64,000 nt of DNA, from the NCBI RefSeq assembly GCF_001638985.1, contig NW_017265142.1:1170572-1234571 (forward strand). The letters are read 5' to 3'. Position numbers and translations under genes: made by a program. Source of the stretch: Phycomyces blakesleeanus NRRL 1555(-) (lineage: Eukaryota > Mucoromycota > Mucoromycetes > Mucorales > Phycomycetaceae). The stretch's first letter is position 1, and each line of letters begins with the position of its first letter. Shown piece by piece: positions 1 to 13,369 of this stretch. The notes under the pieces are model-generated. The model had not been told where the DNA came from, searched no databases, and worked only from the letters and a program-made list of their open reading frames with translations.

Positions 1-1267
1 GGCCGCTACCGCTGCCGCCGCCGCCGTTGTCACCCCCGCTACTTCCATAATCCAAGTCACTACTGTCTCAACCCAACAAGACTCAAAGTCAGAGACCACT
101 ATGGAAGATGAAGACGATGAGCCCGGTACGCCTCTTGATAGCCAAAACAGGGATGAAGACAAATCCGAGGACGCAGACGAATTAGATGAAGATGAAGATG
201 AAGATACTGAGGTTGATATGTTGGAAGAAACCGAGCCGGAAAAGCTTGAATTTCAGTGTCTGTGGAGAGATTGTGGAGAGACGTTTGAAGAGCTTCAAAA
301 ACTGATAACCCACATCAATGACAATCATGTCGGCAGCGGCAAGGTAAATATATATGTATATTTACTTTTAAAGTGATAAAATCAAATATGAAGCATACAT
401 ATTTACCAATATGATATTATAAAAAAAATAGCCCACTTACTGCTGCGAATGGGAGAAGTGTATACGAAACCAAAAACCTTTTACAAAACGCCACAAGATG
501 TACAACCACTTGAGGACTCACACAGGAGAACGTCCGTTTGTGTGTTCCAAACAAGGTATGTTAATATTAGTATGGCTATGGACCTTTAAGATATATTGAC
601 TCATAATTTTCCTATCGTATCGTACCTAGGATGTGAAAAGCGCTTTTCTCGACCAGATTCCCTGACGACGCACATCAAAACACACTCCAATGTCAGACCA
701 TACCTCTGCTCGTACAATGGTTGCAGTAAAGCTTATTACCATTCCAGATCCCTCAAGAAGCACGAAAAGACTCATGAGGTCGCTGGAATGCAGCAGCAGA
801 TGACACCAGCTTACCAAAACGCCTACAATATATCTACGGGACCGGTGCCCGTAGATTATATGAATAGCCATATGGCAATGCATCAGCAGAGCCAAGTACA
901 ACATCAAATACAACATCAGCATCATAACCAGCATCAACATCATCATCAACAACAGCAGGTTCCTTCTGTTCTTCCCCACCAGCATTCACTTTCACTCCCT
1001 CTTCCACCGCATGGCCAATCTCCACTTGGACTTCCTCATCATCCTTATCCACTCCAATCGCCACACGCCGGTCTATCTTCTCCTCATCCCCACCCATTTG
1101 TTCAGCACTATATTCCACCCACTCATATGAAGAACTATCCCACCAACAGTATGCCACAGTACTCACCATCGGGTATGGTTGAATCCCCTGCAGGCACTCC
1201 TCAAGGTGTAATTCCTCATGGCTACGATCCTACTCACCAGAACGGCTATCAATTCAGGAACGCATAA
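1..1267 (+). CDS. GLI-type C2H2 zinc-finger transcription factor (5' partial)
   Basis: Probable DNA-binding transcription factor acting in the nucleus. Exons: 1(2)-343, 432-555, 630-1267; the joins stay in frame and give 367 visible residues. The frame is open to the left edge without a stop (Ala/Thr-rich), so the true start probably lies outside; the first visible Met is at 101. After a strongly acidic stretch come four C2H2 fingers at about residues 86-214. Finger 1 (CLWRDC...HINDNH) and finger 2 (CEWEKC...KPF...HLRTHTGERPF) have the GLI/ZIC spacing, and the tryptophans in both support this. The last finger ends KKHEKTH. Both intron positions fall inside the finger region. The C-terminal 150 residues are His/Gln/Pro-rich low complexity, typical of an activation or interaction region. 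The specific fungal orthologue is not assigned. Confidence 0.85.
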
Positions 1268-2053
1268 AAAGAGCCCGAGTTGAATTCTTCTATATTTTGC
1301 TTTTGTTTTGCTTTTGCTTTGTACATGTATATTTATCAGATCTCTTTGTGTTTGTGCTCGTGCTTGTGTTTGTGTTCCTTGAGTACAAGCATGCAGACAT
1401 AGATGCAAAGAGGTAGGCACAGAGATATACGTACAAACAAAATAGGAGAATAGAGGATATCTTTTTTTTTATTATTTTTATTATTATTATCATTATCTAA
1501 TGTATACATATACACTCCCTTACTTAACCCATTACCACTCGTAGCCACATACACTCGATCACGCACGCACACACACACACACACTCTCTCTCTTCCACAT
1601 ACACCTTCATCATCCTCTTTTGTTTCTTTCTTCTTTATTTTCTTTTTCTTTACACAGCACATTTTTGAATACACCAATAGACTTTCTTTCCCAGGTGGAA
1701 ATATATTCTACTGTATTTTCTTTATTTATATATGTATAAAATAAATAATAAATAAAAATAAATAATTGGCTGAATGCCATGTATTATTAGAGAAATATTT
1801 TAAAGAGAGTATTAAATGAACTAGTAATTAAATTAAAATTGCCCGATTTCTATACATCCTAGAAGCAAGTCTTTCTTTACACTACTTTTTATATATATAC
1901 ATAGATTTTTTTTAAAAAATAAAAAAATAAAAAATAAGAAAGGATCAAAGTCGGCCATTAAAGCTGTAAAGTGACTCGCATTTGCGCCACAGAAAGTCGA
2001 TTCTTTGCTGATACCCAATTTTCTTCTCTTTCAGGTATCCTAGATCTTCCAAC
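1268..2053. other. intergenic region
   Basis: No gene seen. It holds T-rich and A-rich runs, a CA/CT microsatellite near 1562-1595, an A/T-only stretch around 1720-1770, and just upstream of 2054 a pyrimidine-rich segment that presumably belongs to the SOF1 promoter and 5' UTR. Confidence 0.7.
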
Positions 2054-4003
2054 ATGGTAAGGCATCTATTGGCTCAAAAGATCATAATAAGTCCATTAGT
2101 GACTAAAATTCTCTATCCTTACAGAAAGTTAAAGCCTTGTCTCGATCCACGTCTGATTACGTCCGCGAGAGAGCTCAGGATACCCACAAGGTTCAGCGTA
2201 ACCTTGACCCAGCACTCCACCCATTCGAAAAAGGAAGAGAATATGTCCGTGCCCTCAATACTGTCAAACTCGAGCGTCTGTTTGCCAAACCCTTTGTTGG
2301 TGCCCTGAGTGGTCACATTGACGGTGTTTACAGCATGGCAAAGCATCCTCAGAAACTTAGTTCAATCATTTCTGGAAGTGGTGATGGTGGTACGTTGACA
2401 CAAAAAAAAAAGAAAAGAAAAGTTTTGTGCATTCCAAGTGTTATCTGTCATATTTATTGTATACTCGAGAAATTATTGTGTATACACTTGTTATATATAT
2501 AATACTTAAAATTTATATTTGCCTTTTATATATATATATATTAAATAATTGAAATTTTTGTAGAACTTAGAGTTTGGGATCTTTCTGAACAAGCAACAAC
2601 CTGGAGGACAAAGGGACACACTAGTATTGTCAATGGAGTGTGTGCCGGTCATCATACAGGCCAATTTTTGTCTTGCTCATCTGACAAGACTGTCAAAATC
2701 TGGAACCAATCTGTGGGAACTGATCCTATCGAAACATACATGGGCAAGAATGCTTTCACAGGCTTAACTCATCACCGTAGCGACCCTATTTTTGCTACAT
2801 CTGGACATACTGTGGATGTCTGGGACGAGACTCGCTCAGACCCTATCCATTCTTTCGAATGGGGAGCCGACTCATACCAAACTGTCAAATTCAACCAGGT
2901 CGAAACTAACATCTTGGCCAGTTGTGGACAAGATCGTACAATTGTTCTTTATGATTTGAGAACCAGCAAGCCCTTGTCAAAGTTGGTGATGGCAGTAAGC
3001 GCTTATTCTTATTATTATTTTTAAAAAAAAACATTATTGAAATTTTTATGGCAAATAACCTAAAAAAAGAATTAGTGAGTTGACAGTTGTTTTGTGTATG
3101 TATAGATGAAGACAAACGCAATTGCATGGAATCCTATGGAAGCCTTTATCTTTACTGCTGTAAGTGCTTCTTTATTTGAATATTGGATCTTTGGTGATTA
3201 TTATTATTTGCTGGACTAGTTTGACTAATGCTGGGAAATACACACACAAAGGGTAGTGAAGATCATAATGCATACACATTCGATATGCGCAACATGAAGG
3301 CTGCGCAAAATATTCTCAAGGATCATGTCTCTGCAATGTAAATGATTCATTAAATAGCTTAGAGATTTAGTATAGTATAATTATTTTTTTTAGAGTGGAG
3401 AATTGTGTTTGCTAATATTTGACTATAGTCTTGATGTAGATTATTCTCCCACTGGCCAGGAAATCGTCACTGGTTCTTATGATCGTACCCTTCGTATCTA
3501 CAACTCCCGTAGCGGACACAGCAGAGATGCTTACCACACAAAGCGAATGCAGAGGTAAGACTATTTTTTTTTAAAAAAAAAAATACTATTATGTGTGGAA
3601 ATTAACTAATGACAAACCTCTCTCTTTTTTTTTGTTACAAAGAATCTTCTGTGTTCAGTTTTCTATGGACAGTAAATATGTTCTTTCGGGTTCAGACGAC
3701 GGTAATATCCGACTCTGGAAGGCCAAGGCATCCGAGAAACTGGGTGTTAAGGACTGGCGTGAGAAGAACCATCTTGAATACGCTGCCAAACTTAAGGAAC
3801 GTTATAGTCATATGGATGAGATCAAGCGTATCGATCGACACAGACACACACCTTATGGAGTCAAGCGGGCAGATTCCATCAAGAAGGAGATGTTGTCGGC
3901 TCAGAAGCGAAAGGAGGACAACAGACGGAAGCACAGCAAAAAGGGAACCGAAGAGAAAAGGGTATCCGAGAGAGAAAAGGCCATTATCGGCATTGCCAAA
4001 TAA
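2054..4003 (+). CDS. SOF1: SOF1/DCAF13 WD40 protein of the small-subunit processome
   Basis: Nucleolar WD40 protein needed for 18S rRNA processing in yeast (U3-associated); the animal homologue DCAF13 also binds CUL4-DDB1. Seven exons: 2054-2056, 2125-2389, 2564-2994, 3106-3159, 3252-3337, 3429-3554, 3643-4003; 441 residues. The first exon is only the ATG: GTAAGG follows at once and the next exon continues with KVKALSRSTSDYVRER. This matches the family N-terminus, as do RNLDPALHPFE and KLERLFAKPFVGAL. WD repeats with clear signatures (DGELRVWDLS, DKTVKIWN, YDRTLRIYN, DGNIRLWKA) fill most of the chain. The Sof1-specific C-terminus follows, basic and rich in Lys/Arg, with HRHTPYGVKRAD. The gene converges on the kinase at 4318 with only 314 bases between the stops. 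Confidence 0.95.
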
Positions 4004-4317
4004 ATTCATGTATACACACACCAGTTCCCCCCCCCCCCCCCTCCTTTCATTACACATCGTATCTTCATATAATGCAATTTTTTTATTATATTAAACAAAC
4101 CAAAAAAAAAAAGATAAAAAAAAAGTCAAAGAAGTAAAAAGAAAAAGACCCATATACAACATAAATTACTAGCATTTGAAGGTTGGATTATAAAGAAGAT
4201 ATATATAGTGAGAGAGTTTATATGTGCGCGTGTGTGTGTAAGAGAAGAGAGAGAGAGAGAGGTAAAAGAAGAAAGGTAAAGGTAAGGGTAAGGGTAAGGA
4301 TAATGGTAAGGAAAGAA
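4004..4317. other. short convergent intergenic spacer
   Basis: Spacer between two convergent stops. It contains a C15 run at 4027-4041, A-rich stretches that suit 3' end formation for both genes, a GA run near 4245-4262, and a degenerate GGTAAG-type minisatellite at about 4274-4312. No coding sequence seen. Confidence 0.7.
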
Positions 4318-6640
4318 TTACATTATGAGAGGCTCATCACTATTTGAAAGACGGTTGAGGTGAAGATATGCATCTGTACCATATCTAAACAAAATCGTTA
4401 TTTTTCAGGCCAAAAGATTATATGCAGATTAGCTTATCTTTATCTGACCCAATGAGTTTGATAGACTAGACTTACCCTTCCATTGATATCAGCTTCAGAT
4501 CACCACCAAAATACCGTGCATACTTTTGTACATTAAAGGAAATTTAATAATCAATGATTCTCAATAATGTTAATGTTCATATTTGTAAACGTACCAGTCT
4601 AGAGATAGGAAGACCATAGCCAAATCCAGCCATGGGTGCCTTGAATTCACTCTTGTTAAATTCTGGCTCCAGTTCTTGTCGTTCAGCAGTTGTGTACTAA
4701 ATTGTATTTCCAATGTATATATATGCCTTCCGTTAGACACTTGTAATTCATGGTAAAGAACAACTCTTTCTTTACCATATAAGCCCAGACATCTGGAAGA
4801 GATGAGCGAGGAATTCCACCGCCTTCATCCGAAATCTTGATAGTAATATCCTAAATAAATAAATAAATGTAAATATTTTGATTTTTGTAATAAAAATAAT
4901 AATGAAAAAAAAACGTACGATCCCCCCCCCCCCCCCCCCCCTTTTTTTTCAAATCTATCATAATAATCATCCAATTTCACTTTCACTCTAAATTATATTA
5001 CCTCCTTTCCATGAGCAATGACTAGCTTAATAGGTGGATAGTCGTCTTCATAATCACTCCCATATCTCTCGACTACCGCTCGAAGCGAGTTCTTCAAGAG
5101 CTCAAAGATCATGTGGTTCAAATGGGACGGAACATACATAAACTCAATATCTCCCGGACAGAACATCTTGACCTCGGGTGCCTTGAATAAACCGTAATGC
5201 TCTTCACAGATGTAGCGCGCATTGGCAATAGCGTCCTGGGCAATTTCCCGGATACTTGTCTTTGTGCAAATTACGCCTACATAATCCTGCCGAAATGGAC
5301 CACGGTACAAGGTTGAATGCTGGCCTAAACAAAAGAAAGGGTAATTAATTGTTTGATTTGTTAAATAAGAGAGGATTTTATAGCCTTTATATATTTTGAT
5401 CTCTCTCTCTCTCTCTCTTTTATAAAGTCATTTACCAATTAACATTCGAATACCAATACGGGACATATAGAATCGATCAAGAAATTTCTCCACTTCAGTA
5501 TCAACCACTTGAGGTTTCCGATGTTCCTTGTACTCCAGTATACCTTGAGCTGTGTACACACACATAATCACATGCAAGCAAGTGTTGAGTATGGGGCGGA
5601 TCTCTAAACAACCCTTAAACAATAGGTATTTTCTTACCGACTGTGGTGACAACCGGGTCATGTCGCCGCTTGACACCCTCGATAGTTTTTACAAAACTAT
5701 CGGTGTAAGTAAGAACCTCGGGAGAACATCTGATGTCTTCGACTGGATTAAAGTACCTGTATCCCAAAATATATTATTATCCAACTCTTCATACAATACA
5801 ACCAACTATATATATATATATATATATATATAAACGCACCGATGACCAATAGGTAAAGTCATTAATCTTGCTTCGAGGTGAGGTCTTGCCAGATGAACAT
5901 TAGCAGGATTAGGTACACAAGGTGGTATGGTCTGACTAGCATTCTTGCTAGCGTGTTTCAACTTTTCTTTCATTTCTCGCGACAGACGAGGTGGTGGTAA
6001 TTCAATAAGTTCCTACACTCACCCCAACTTTCATATTTAGTATATCTAGTTTTCACTCACACCCACTTGCTTTATATATATATTTCTTTACCTGAAATGA
6101 CTGAGCGTACCAGTCTTTTACTTTGAGAATAGACGGCATCTCGCTTAAGTAACGGGGTAATTCCTCCAGATCCTTGACACGATGAGCAAGTCGAATCGGT
6201 AATTCCTCTAAACCCTCATACAACATTACAACCTTTATTCCCTTTTGTTTTATTTTATTTTATTTAAAAAAATAAAATATATTTTTGAGTCCTTACCATG
6301 CAAGAACTGACTGGCCTTGAAGAGACTTGCTTGAGAGGGTTTTTGACCTTTTTATTTTTATTTTTATTTTCATTGTTATTATTATTATTATTTTATGTTT
6401 CAGTAAAACACATAACCGTGTATATTAATATAATTATCATATAAGTAAGAAACAGGTTCCATTGATTTGTATAATAAAGAAAAGGAATATTATTAAAAAA
6501 AAATTGTTTAATGTTGAATGAGCTGGTCTTCATTAGGAATCCTTACCAAACAAGACCATCTGTCTCAGAGACACTCCTGTTTGAGGAAACCTTGCAAAAT
6601 GTTGGATTTTCTCGTGTAATTTTGGTGTTATTTTGAACAT
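4318..6640 (-). CDS. mitochondrial pyruvate dehydrogenase kinase (PDK family)
   Basis: Mitochondrial GHKL-fold serine kinase that phosphorylates and inactivates the E1 subunit of pyruvate dehydrogenase (the branched-chain kinase is the close alternative). Eleven exons, from the start: 6640-6547, 6347-6297, 6207-6092, 6012-5840, 5756-5638, 5549-5436, 5324-5002, 4850-4776, 4696-4595, 4522-4476, 4384-4318; 426 residues. The start MFKITPKLHEKIQHFA and FPQTGVSLRQMV are the usual PDK beginning. The ATP site is complete: N-box HMIFELLKNSL (about 256-275), G1 ISDEGGGIP (about 300), and G2 GFGYGLPISRLYARYFGG (about 346-363), followed by SMEGYGTDAYLHL. The open frame runs about 160 codons further upstream but is low-complexity, so I treat it as 5' UTR. 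A G20 run lies in intron 7 on the coding strand. Confidence 0.93.
4922..4941. repeat. C20 homopolymer inside a PDK intron
   Basis: Twenty consecutive C on the plus strand, followed by T9. The tract lies in the intron 4851-5001 of the PDK gene, so the transcript carries G20. Such G runs can form quadruplexes and are prone to slippage. Confidence 0.9.
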
Positions 6641-9487
6641 ATGATTGATTTGCCAAAAGAAAAAATAAATAAATAAGAAGAACAAGAACAAGAAGAACAA
6701 GCAAATAAAGGTATAGACGTGTGTGTGTGTGTGTGTGTGTGAAGTAAAGGAGGAGGAGGAAGAAGAAGAAGGGAAAGAAATAATAAAAAAAAAAAAAAGG
6801 TTTATAAAATATATATATAGAAATAGAAATAGAAAAGGACTGACAGGTACTTTTGCGGGGTAAATAAAATAAATAAATAAATAATAATAATAATAATTGA
6901 AAATTGAAGGAGAGAGGGAAAGTATAAAGGTCAGGATGGGCCTGGTTTGGGTTATTGGAACGCGGGAGCTCTTCATCGTCAAGTCACATGTCTGGGGAAA
7001 ACCCCCCCATCTCACAAAGAAACTAGCGGGTCGAATTGATGCAAGCTTTCCTTCTCCCGCTTGATTTGGAACAGTCCCAAAAGCTGAACCGTGGAAGTCG
7101 TACAAGATTCTCCACATAGCAACAATGAAGTCTATCTTTTAACCAAATATTGCCTTTTAATTTTAATTTCTATAACGTAGAATAGATCCACCTAAAGAAA
7201 AAGAAGAAAAAGAAAGGGTTTGATTTGATTTGGTCTCTTGAAAGTCACCGAGAATTCAGATGATGTGAGCTTAAACAAGAGTCTATGGCGTACTTCTTTA
7301 TCAAGTTTGGTTTAGTTTCAACTTAATTTAGTTGATTTAGGTTCAATTAATCTGGCCTATGTGAACCAAATACCAAAGTAATTCAACCGTGTTTCATGGC
7401 AACAAACAGCCAAATAGAAATACATCTTGGTAAAAGTGATCATGACCTTTACCTTGTGCAATTCACAAGAGTATCGGCTGCTTTAAAGGCATTATAAAGT
7501 CTATATTATGCTTTGTCTTGCTTTGTGTTTATTTTTCTCTTCAACTTGTGGAACATAAATGCCTTCAAATGTTCACCTATTGTTTTTGTATGTGTTAAAA
7601 AAAAAGAAGAAGAAGAGCAAGAATATATGGTGTTTATAGAATTATAATTAATAAGCATTGAAGATAAAAAGGTAAAAAAAAAAAACAAGGGGGAGGGGGG
7701 GGGGGGGGGGGGGGTATGTGGCTCTAGACATTCAATACACCAGCGAATACAATTTTAATTTTTTTGGGATGAATGATATGATATCACCATTTAGAGTTTG
7801 GTACCAGTGGAGTGTGTCCCAAGAATTAAGTCGACAATTATAAAGTAAACTAAAACTTGGTCACATTTTATTTTATTATTATCACTCGACCGTAACGTTG
7901 ATATTCTTTGTATTAATCACCAAGTCTTTCAAATAAAAGTAAAACCTTGAAGTGGAAAATAGAGTTAGCTTTATTACTCTTCCCCTAATAAGAAACACTC
8001 GAGAGAAAAGGTCTGTATCTGTTTTGGATATTGACTCTTTAGACTTGCATTTTTTTTTTATAAACCAGCTTAGATATTTCTATTCTTCCTTTTACTATAT
8101 TACAAGTTATATTGTGAGTATTCCACAAAGTCTATCAAAGCATATGCCAGCCATAGAACAAACTCTTTTCAAAAGTTATTAGATACATTTGGTATTTTAT
8201 AATCTGCTTATACACAGATCCACTCTGATTAATATCCAAGTAATTTATGATTCATTACAAAGATGGGTCATGAATTGTGTGTAAAATCCTTTTTGAAGCA
8301 AATGTTCAATAGAAATACAAACCATTAATGTGTTTTTTTTTTTGATTTCTGTTAGGTGTTGTCAAAATGGTTTTAAAGATATATAGATATTCTTTTGGTT
8401 AAACAATGAAAATTAACAAGATAAATTTGCACCAAAAGTTTGATTGTCTATCATTTGTATTCATCAGTAAAAAGGTCTTTTTTTTTTTTGTACAAAATGT
8501 TTCAATATCTATTGATTAAAACAGAATATATACACATTTGCATGTGTCAGTTAAAATATGAACACCAATACTTGTTAAAAGACCCTCTATATATTATTTT
8601 TCATATAAAATGATCACAAGCCCTGCATTATATATATATATATATATTTACATATAAGCAACAGCTTGTGCATTTGAAGCAATAGAGTTACAACCATTCT
8701 ATTTAATTTTCTGGTTATTGTTTCCAAACCACCGTACTTGAGCATTCCAAACCAAGTATGGGGATAGGTGCTTATGTATTGTATATGTATATGTATGCAC
8801 TTGAATGTGCCTTGCTGGATAATGGCAATAAACGGCAACCGATTCTTTATTTAACCCATAAAATACAATGAAACACAACACAACACAACATAGGACATTA
8901 TAAATGCCTTGTTATTATAGTTTTATAAAGACCAAGAAACAACTATTGCCTTTATCCATATGCGTGTATGGTTTATACAACACCAATAAAGATGTCAAGG
9001 CTTTCTTCTTGTTATTCTTGAGGTTTCATTCTGAATTCCAAGCCAGAATTACAGAGATAATCGTGATGTTAAGATACAATAGAAACCAATAGTTATTTGT
9101 TTCTCTTATCGCTGATCCACCTCCTTTCTTGTTCCAAAAACAGCTTGGTAAAACAGCTTATTTTGGAGGTTATATCATTGTCACTCTTCGCACAACCCAG
9201 GGCACAGCTCTTAATGTCTCTTTTATATTCTCTAGTGTATTTACTATATAAATTAAGTTAATATATCCATATATCAATATTATACAATTAAAATATTTAT
9301 ATATTTATATAAATTTTTATTTAAATGTGCGTGTATATGTATTTCATGTATGTACAGCCAAATTTTATAATACACATTTCTCTCCTTTGGTAAATTGTTA
9401 TTATTATTATTATTATTATTTGTGCTTGCTTCTTTGCTTCTTTTACATTCACATTCACATTCTTTTGAAATCTCTCAACTTTGAGTA
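6641..9487. other. gene-free intergenic region, 2.8 kb
   Basis: Shared 5' region of two divergent genes, PDK to the left and the CM1 protein to the right. Position 6641-7117 keeps an open frame in phase with PDK but is dominated by simple repeats (TG run 6720-6740, GGA/GAA, AAT); only 6940-7117 is of ordinary complexity and may be the PDK promoter or 5' UTR. There is a G20 run at 7695-7714. The rest is AT-rich, with scattered T runs and short ORFs that resemble nothing I know. Confidence 0.6.
7695..7714. repeat. G20 homopolymer
   Basis: Twenty G in a row, preceded by GGGGGA; it is the third long C/G homopolymer within the first 8 kb of an otherwise AT-rich region. Confidence 0.9.
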
Positions 9488-10776
9488 ATGCTGCAAAATC
9501 ATTCTTCGCAACGGGTTCCTGGAATGAACGACAATTCCTTTCAATCCGACTCCTTCATCAATCGGTCCGAACTAACCGATGACAGACCAAGCCAATCCTC
9601 AATAACTGATCTGGATAATATCTCTCCTCCTTTCCACCCCTCTCTCTCACAACTACCGCTCGAATCCTCAAAAAACAACTATAACAACTACAACAATTAT
9701 AACAGCTATAACACCAACAACGGAATACAAGAAAGAGACAAACTGAAAAACAGAGCCAAGGTCAAAGACAAAGACAAAGAAAGAGAACTAGAGGAAAAAG
9801 ACGAACGATTTGAAGTAGAAAATATAGAACAAGGATTTGAAGAAAGATTCGAAACAGGAGAAGAAGAAGAAGAAGAAGAAGAAGAAGAAGAGAATATAAA
9901 CCACCAAAAAGAAAAAGCCTTACCGTCTTCTTCTAAGCATGTTGGACTATATGATCTTGCACCTGACCACCTCAGTCTGTTTGATCAAGAAAGCAAACTT
10001 GATCTTCAATTTGAAATGGTCTCATTGGCTGATTCTGATGCTGACTATCAACGAGAAGACAGAAGAATACGTAATGGTCGTCCTAGTCCTGAAGTACACA
10101 AAGAAAGAGACAATTCTTCAAAGTTTGCCATGAAAGAACAAGCAAAGGTAAAATTACACTAATAATAAAACCAAAATAGGAAGAGAGAAAGAGAGAGAGA
10201 GAGAGAAAGAGGATACTATATATGATTTTAATAGTAAAGATCTTTTATATACATATATAATACCTGATTGAATTCTATCCATATATATATATATATATAT
10301 GCACTTGTTTATATAATTCCTGTTTATTCTTGTCCTTTCCGTTTTGCTTCTGTTTGTTCAGGCTTTGGAAAAATTACACAAGGAGAACTTTAACTTCAAG
10401 CTGAAGATCTACCATCTTGAGAATCGACTAGAGAACATGTCACCAGAGCAAGTAGAGCAAGGGTTGAAAGAGGTAAAGTAAAAACCCGCATTAATTAAAA
10501 TTAATTAGTTTTATTAAGTCAATATACATATTACATATATAAAAAATATATATAAAAAAAAGAAAGAAAGAAATAAAGAATAAGAAGAGAATTATTATTA
10601 TTATTATTATTTTTGTATTCTTTGGGAATTGCCATGAGCTCATTGCTACATGTTGTTGTTACATTTCTTTATTATTATTAGTATTTATTATTTAATAAAT
10701 AATAATAATTTATTACTATTATTAATCTTATAAATAATGTGTATTGTATGTGTATTTTGTGTTGTGTATTATCATT

Positions 10777-10811
<35 letters not shown>

Positions 10812-13369
10812 TATTGGTGTGAATTTGGTGGAGTCAGAATATCGAGTTACGAGTGTCGCTTCAAGCTTTGACACGGACCGTAAAGGAGTACAAGTTGATG
10901 ATAAAAGAGCTACATCGTGGTACACGACTACTTCAATCTCAGTACGACGAAGCAAATGCGTCAAATGCAAAATACCACAAGGAAAACAAACGATTGGAGG
11001 CCGAGAACGCCGAGTTGGCTGCCGCACTTTTGAACGCAAAGAACAGCACCAAGAACAACAATGATCATGATGATAGTATGGATATTTGGCTCAATGGAGG
11101 ACAAAAGACAACAACAACAATGTCATCAACAGCAGCAGCAAATAAGGCTAATGAGGCTGAAGCCTATCGAAAGGAATGGCTGATGATGAAAGAAGAAGTC
11201 GAAGGTAAAAACAGGATAATCGAGGATCAGAAACGAACCATCCAGGCTCTGCAGGATGAACCGATCTCTCGTAAATCAATTGTCGGTGGTCGAATGACAG
11301 AATACACACGGGACAGTAATATTGTTCAGTCTATACTCTCGGATCGAGATGCTCACATTGCAAAGACAGAGCAATACGCAAAAGCAAATTATGAATTACG
11401 AGAGGTAAGCAATACATCCATATACTTATAAAGAAAGGAGAATGAATATTATATTGATTAATTTATATTTTATCTATCTATCTATATATCCATTGATTGA
11501 TTGGTTTATTTTATGTGTGTGTGTGTGTGAATAAAGACTTCTACACGCTTAAGAGAAAGAAATGCTGAAGTAGTGTCCCAATTGACACAAAAAAAGAAGG
11601 AGATTATCAAGGTTCACGAAACGATGGACGACCTTACTACGACCCTGCACGAAGTAAAGCAGCAGCTCAGAAGCTCGCTGATTGAATCAGAGCAGTTGCG
11701 AAAGGAACGCGACAGTCTTGCCAACGAGATCCGGAGCACAAATGACCACAACACTGACGAACTGCTGGAGAGTTTGCATGAGCTGAGGAGTGAGACCCAG
11801 GCATTAAATGAAGAAAGAATCGCACTGAAAAATGAGATTGAGCAAAGAGAGCAAGATGAGTTGCGGTTAGAAGAGGCCTTTGAAAAGGTAATAGCCAACA
11901 AACAAGAAGAAGATTGTCATTTACGTTGTTATACAGGTGCTGGCTCATGCAGATGGTTTGGATGAGCAATTGAGAGAAAAGTTGGGGATAATTGAGGAGC
12001 TAGAGCACAAGCTAGAGAATGCTCGCCGGTTCGGCAATGAACAGGTTGACGAGGAAGTGGAGCAGATGGAATCCGAGCTGCGTGCAAAGGACGAGTTGAT
12101 CTCCCAACTTGAACACAGGCTGCATGAAACGGAGTCTCAAGACCTGGATATCCACACGCTCGAGAAGCAGTTTGTGGTGCTCAATGATGCAATGAAGCGC
12201 AAGGATCTGTGTTTGAAACAGGTTGAAGAGGAGCTGGCGGAGACTCTCCTGAAAGCCCAGGAGGCCAAGGCACGGTACGAGGACGATCTCAAGGAGATGA
12301 ATATCGAGTTCCGTAATATCCTGCAGTCCACACGCGAGAGAGATGTCCGGATAACGACACTCGAGGACGATAATGAGGCACAGCGGGATGCATTTGATCG
12401 AGAACGCAAAATCTATGCGGACGAGATTCGGGAATTGGCCGGCAAGCTACAGGAGGTCGAGGATTTGATGCAGCACAAGGATGCGATGTTGCAAGAATTG
12501 GAGAGCCACTCGATCAATTCTCGGCAGATGGAGACTTACCAGGCTGGTATCATTGAGCTGAAGAAGGTTAGTCTGTTTTTCTTTTTGTCTCAGTTGTGTA
12601 TATTGCCCCTTTTTTTCTTTAATTGATAAAGCCAACATGTATCGATAAAGCAAATGGCAGAGAGAGAAGAAATCTATCAGGTTAGAGTCAAGGAACTTTC
12701 TGATCGAATGAAGGACGCAGAAGAGCTGATTCAGCAAGAGCGTCGGGCGGCTACTGAGGCAATGCGCAATAAAGAAAAGGTCCATGCTTCCCAGAAATTG
12801 CACATCGAAAGTCTACAGAAACGGATTACACTCTTGAATGCGCTTTCGAACCAGAACTCAAGGTCGCCCGAGATCAAGAGTGTGACGACCAAGCACGGGC
12901 ACCTCAAGGGAGGCTCGAATATGTCGTCTTTGGGAAACACGGCCGACCAGGCTAAAGTTGCAATGAAGATTCAGCTGATGGAAAAGTTAATTGAGGAACT
13001 GCAGAATGATGTAGAGTCACGCGAGAGGGATTTAGATTCAATAGGCTCTGAGAATCAGAGTTTGGAACTTGCATTGGCAAGAACCACCGAAGAGAACGAA
13101 CATCTTCGAGACTTGCGAGAAAAACTGGAGAAGAAGTTGGCACGTCGAGACAATCAAATCACACGGTCCATGGAGCGATACGAGGTAAGGCCAAGAAAAC
13201 AACAGCTATTAAGTAGTTAATTACTTGATTAAATTGTTAATTAATTAAATTGTGCTGGTAGAATGTAAATGTTCGCAAGGAGGCTATTGAGGCTGTACTC
13301 CTTCGACAGGCCACTGAAGGATTTGACTCTGCACTGTTGAGGAAAGAGATGTCTGAACTTGACCATTAA
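9488..13369 (+). CDS. CM1-motif (centrosomin N-terminal) microtubule-organising coiled-coil protein
   Basis: Likely recruits gamma-tubulin complexes to the spindle pole body or other microtubule-organising sites, as do Mto1/Pcp1 and animal centrosomin. Seven exons, all phase 0: 9488-10147, 10362-10472, 10838-11404, 11537-11887, 11937-12566, 12651-13184, 13262-13369; 986 residues. The CM1 motif starts at about residue 221: LEKLHKENFNLKLKIYHLEN, beginning exactly with exon 2. Before it lies a disordered N-terminus with Asn/Tyr repeats and a Glu run; after it nearly everything is heptad-like coiled coil (for example residues 380-900). The C-terminus EGFDSALLRKEMSELDH is short. The 365-base second intron carries ATT repeats. 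CM1 identity is firm; which fungal branch (Mto1 or Pcp1 type) is not resolved. Confidence 0.85.

Noticed and set aside
626..1169. Two overlapping minus-strand ORFs
   Set aside because: Antisense shadows of the zinc-finger gene's His/Gln repeats.
4268..4312. GGGTAA-like repeats as an interstitial telomere
   Set aside because: The unit is GGTAAG/GGGTAA, not the TTAGGG of filamentous fungi, and the array is short and degenerate.
6641..7117. N-terminal extension of the PDH kinase from an upstream ATG at 7117
   Set aside because: Most of the extension is simple-repeat translation (poly-Phe, Tyr, Ser, Thr-His), and the conserved family start is at 6640.
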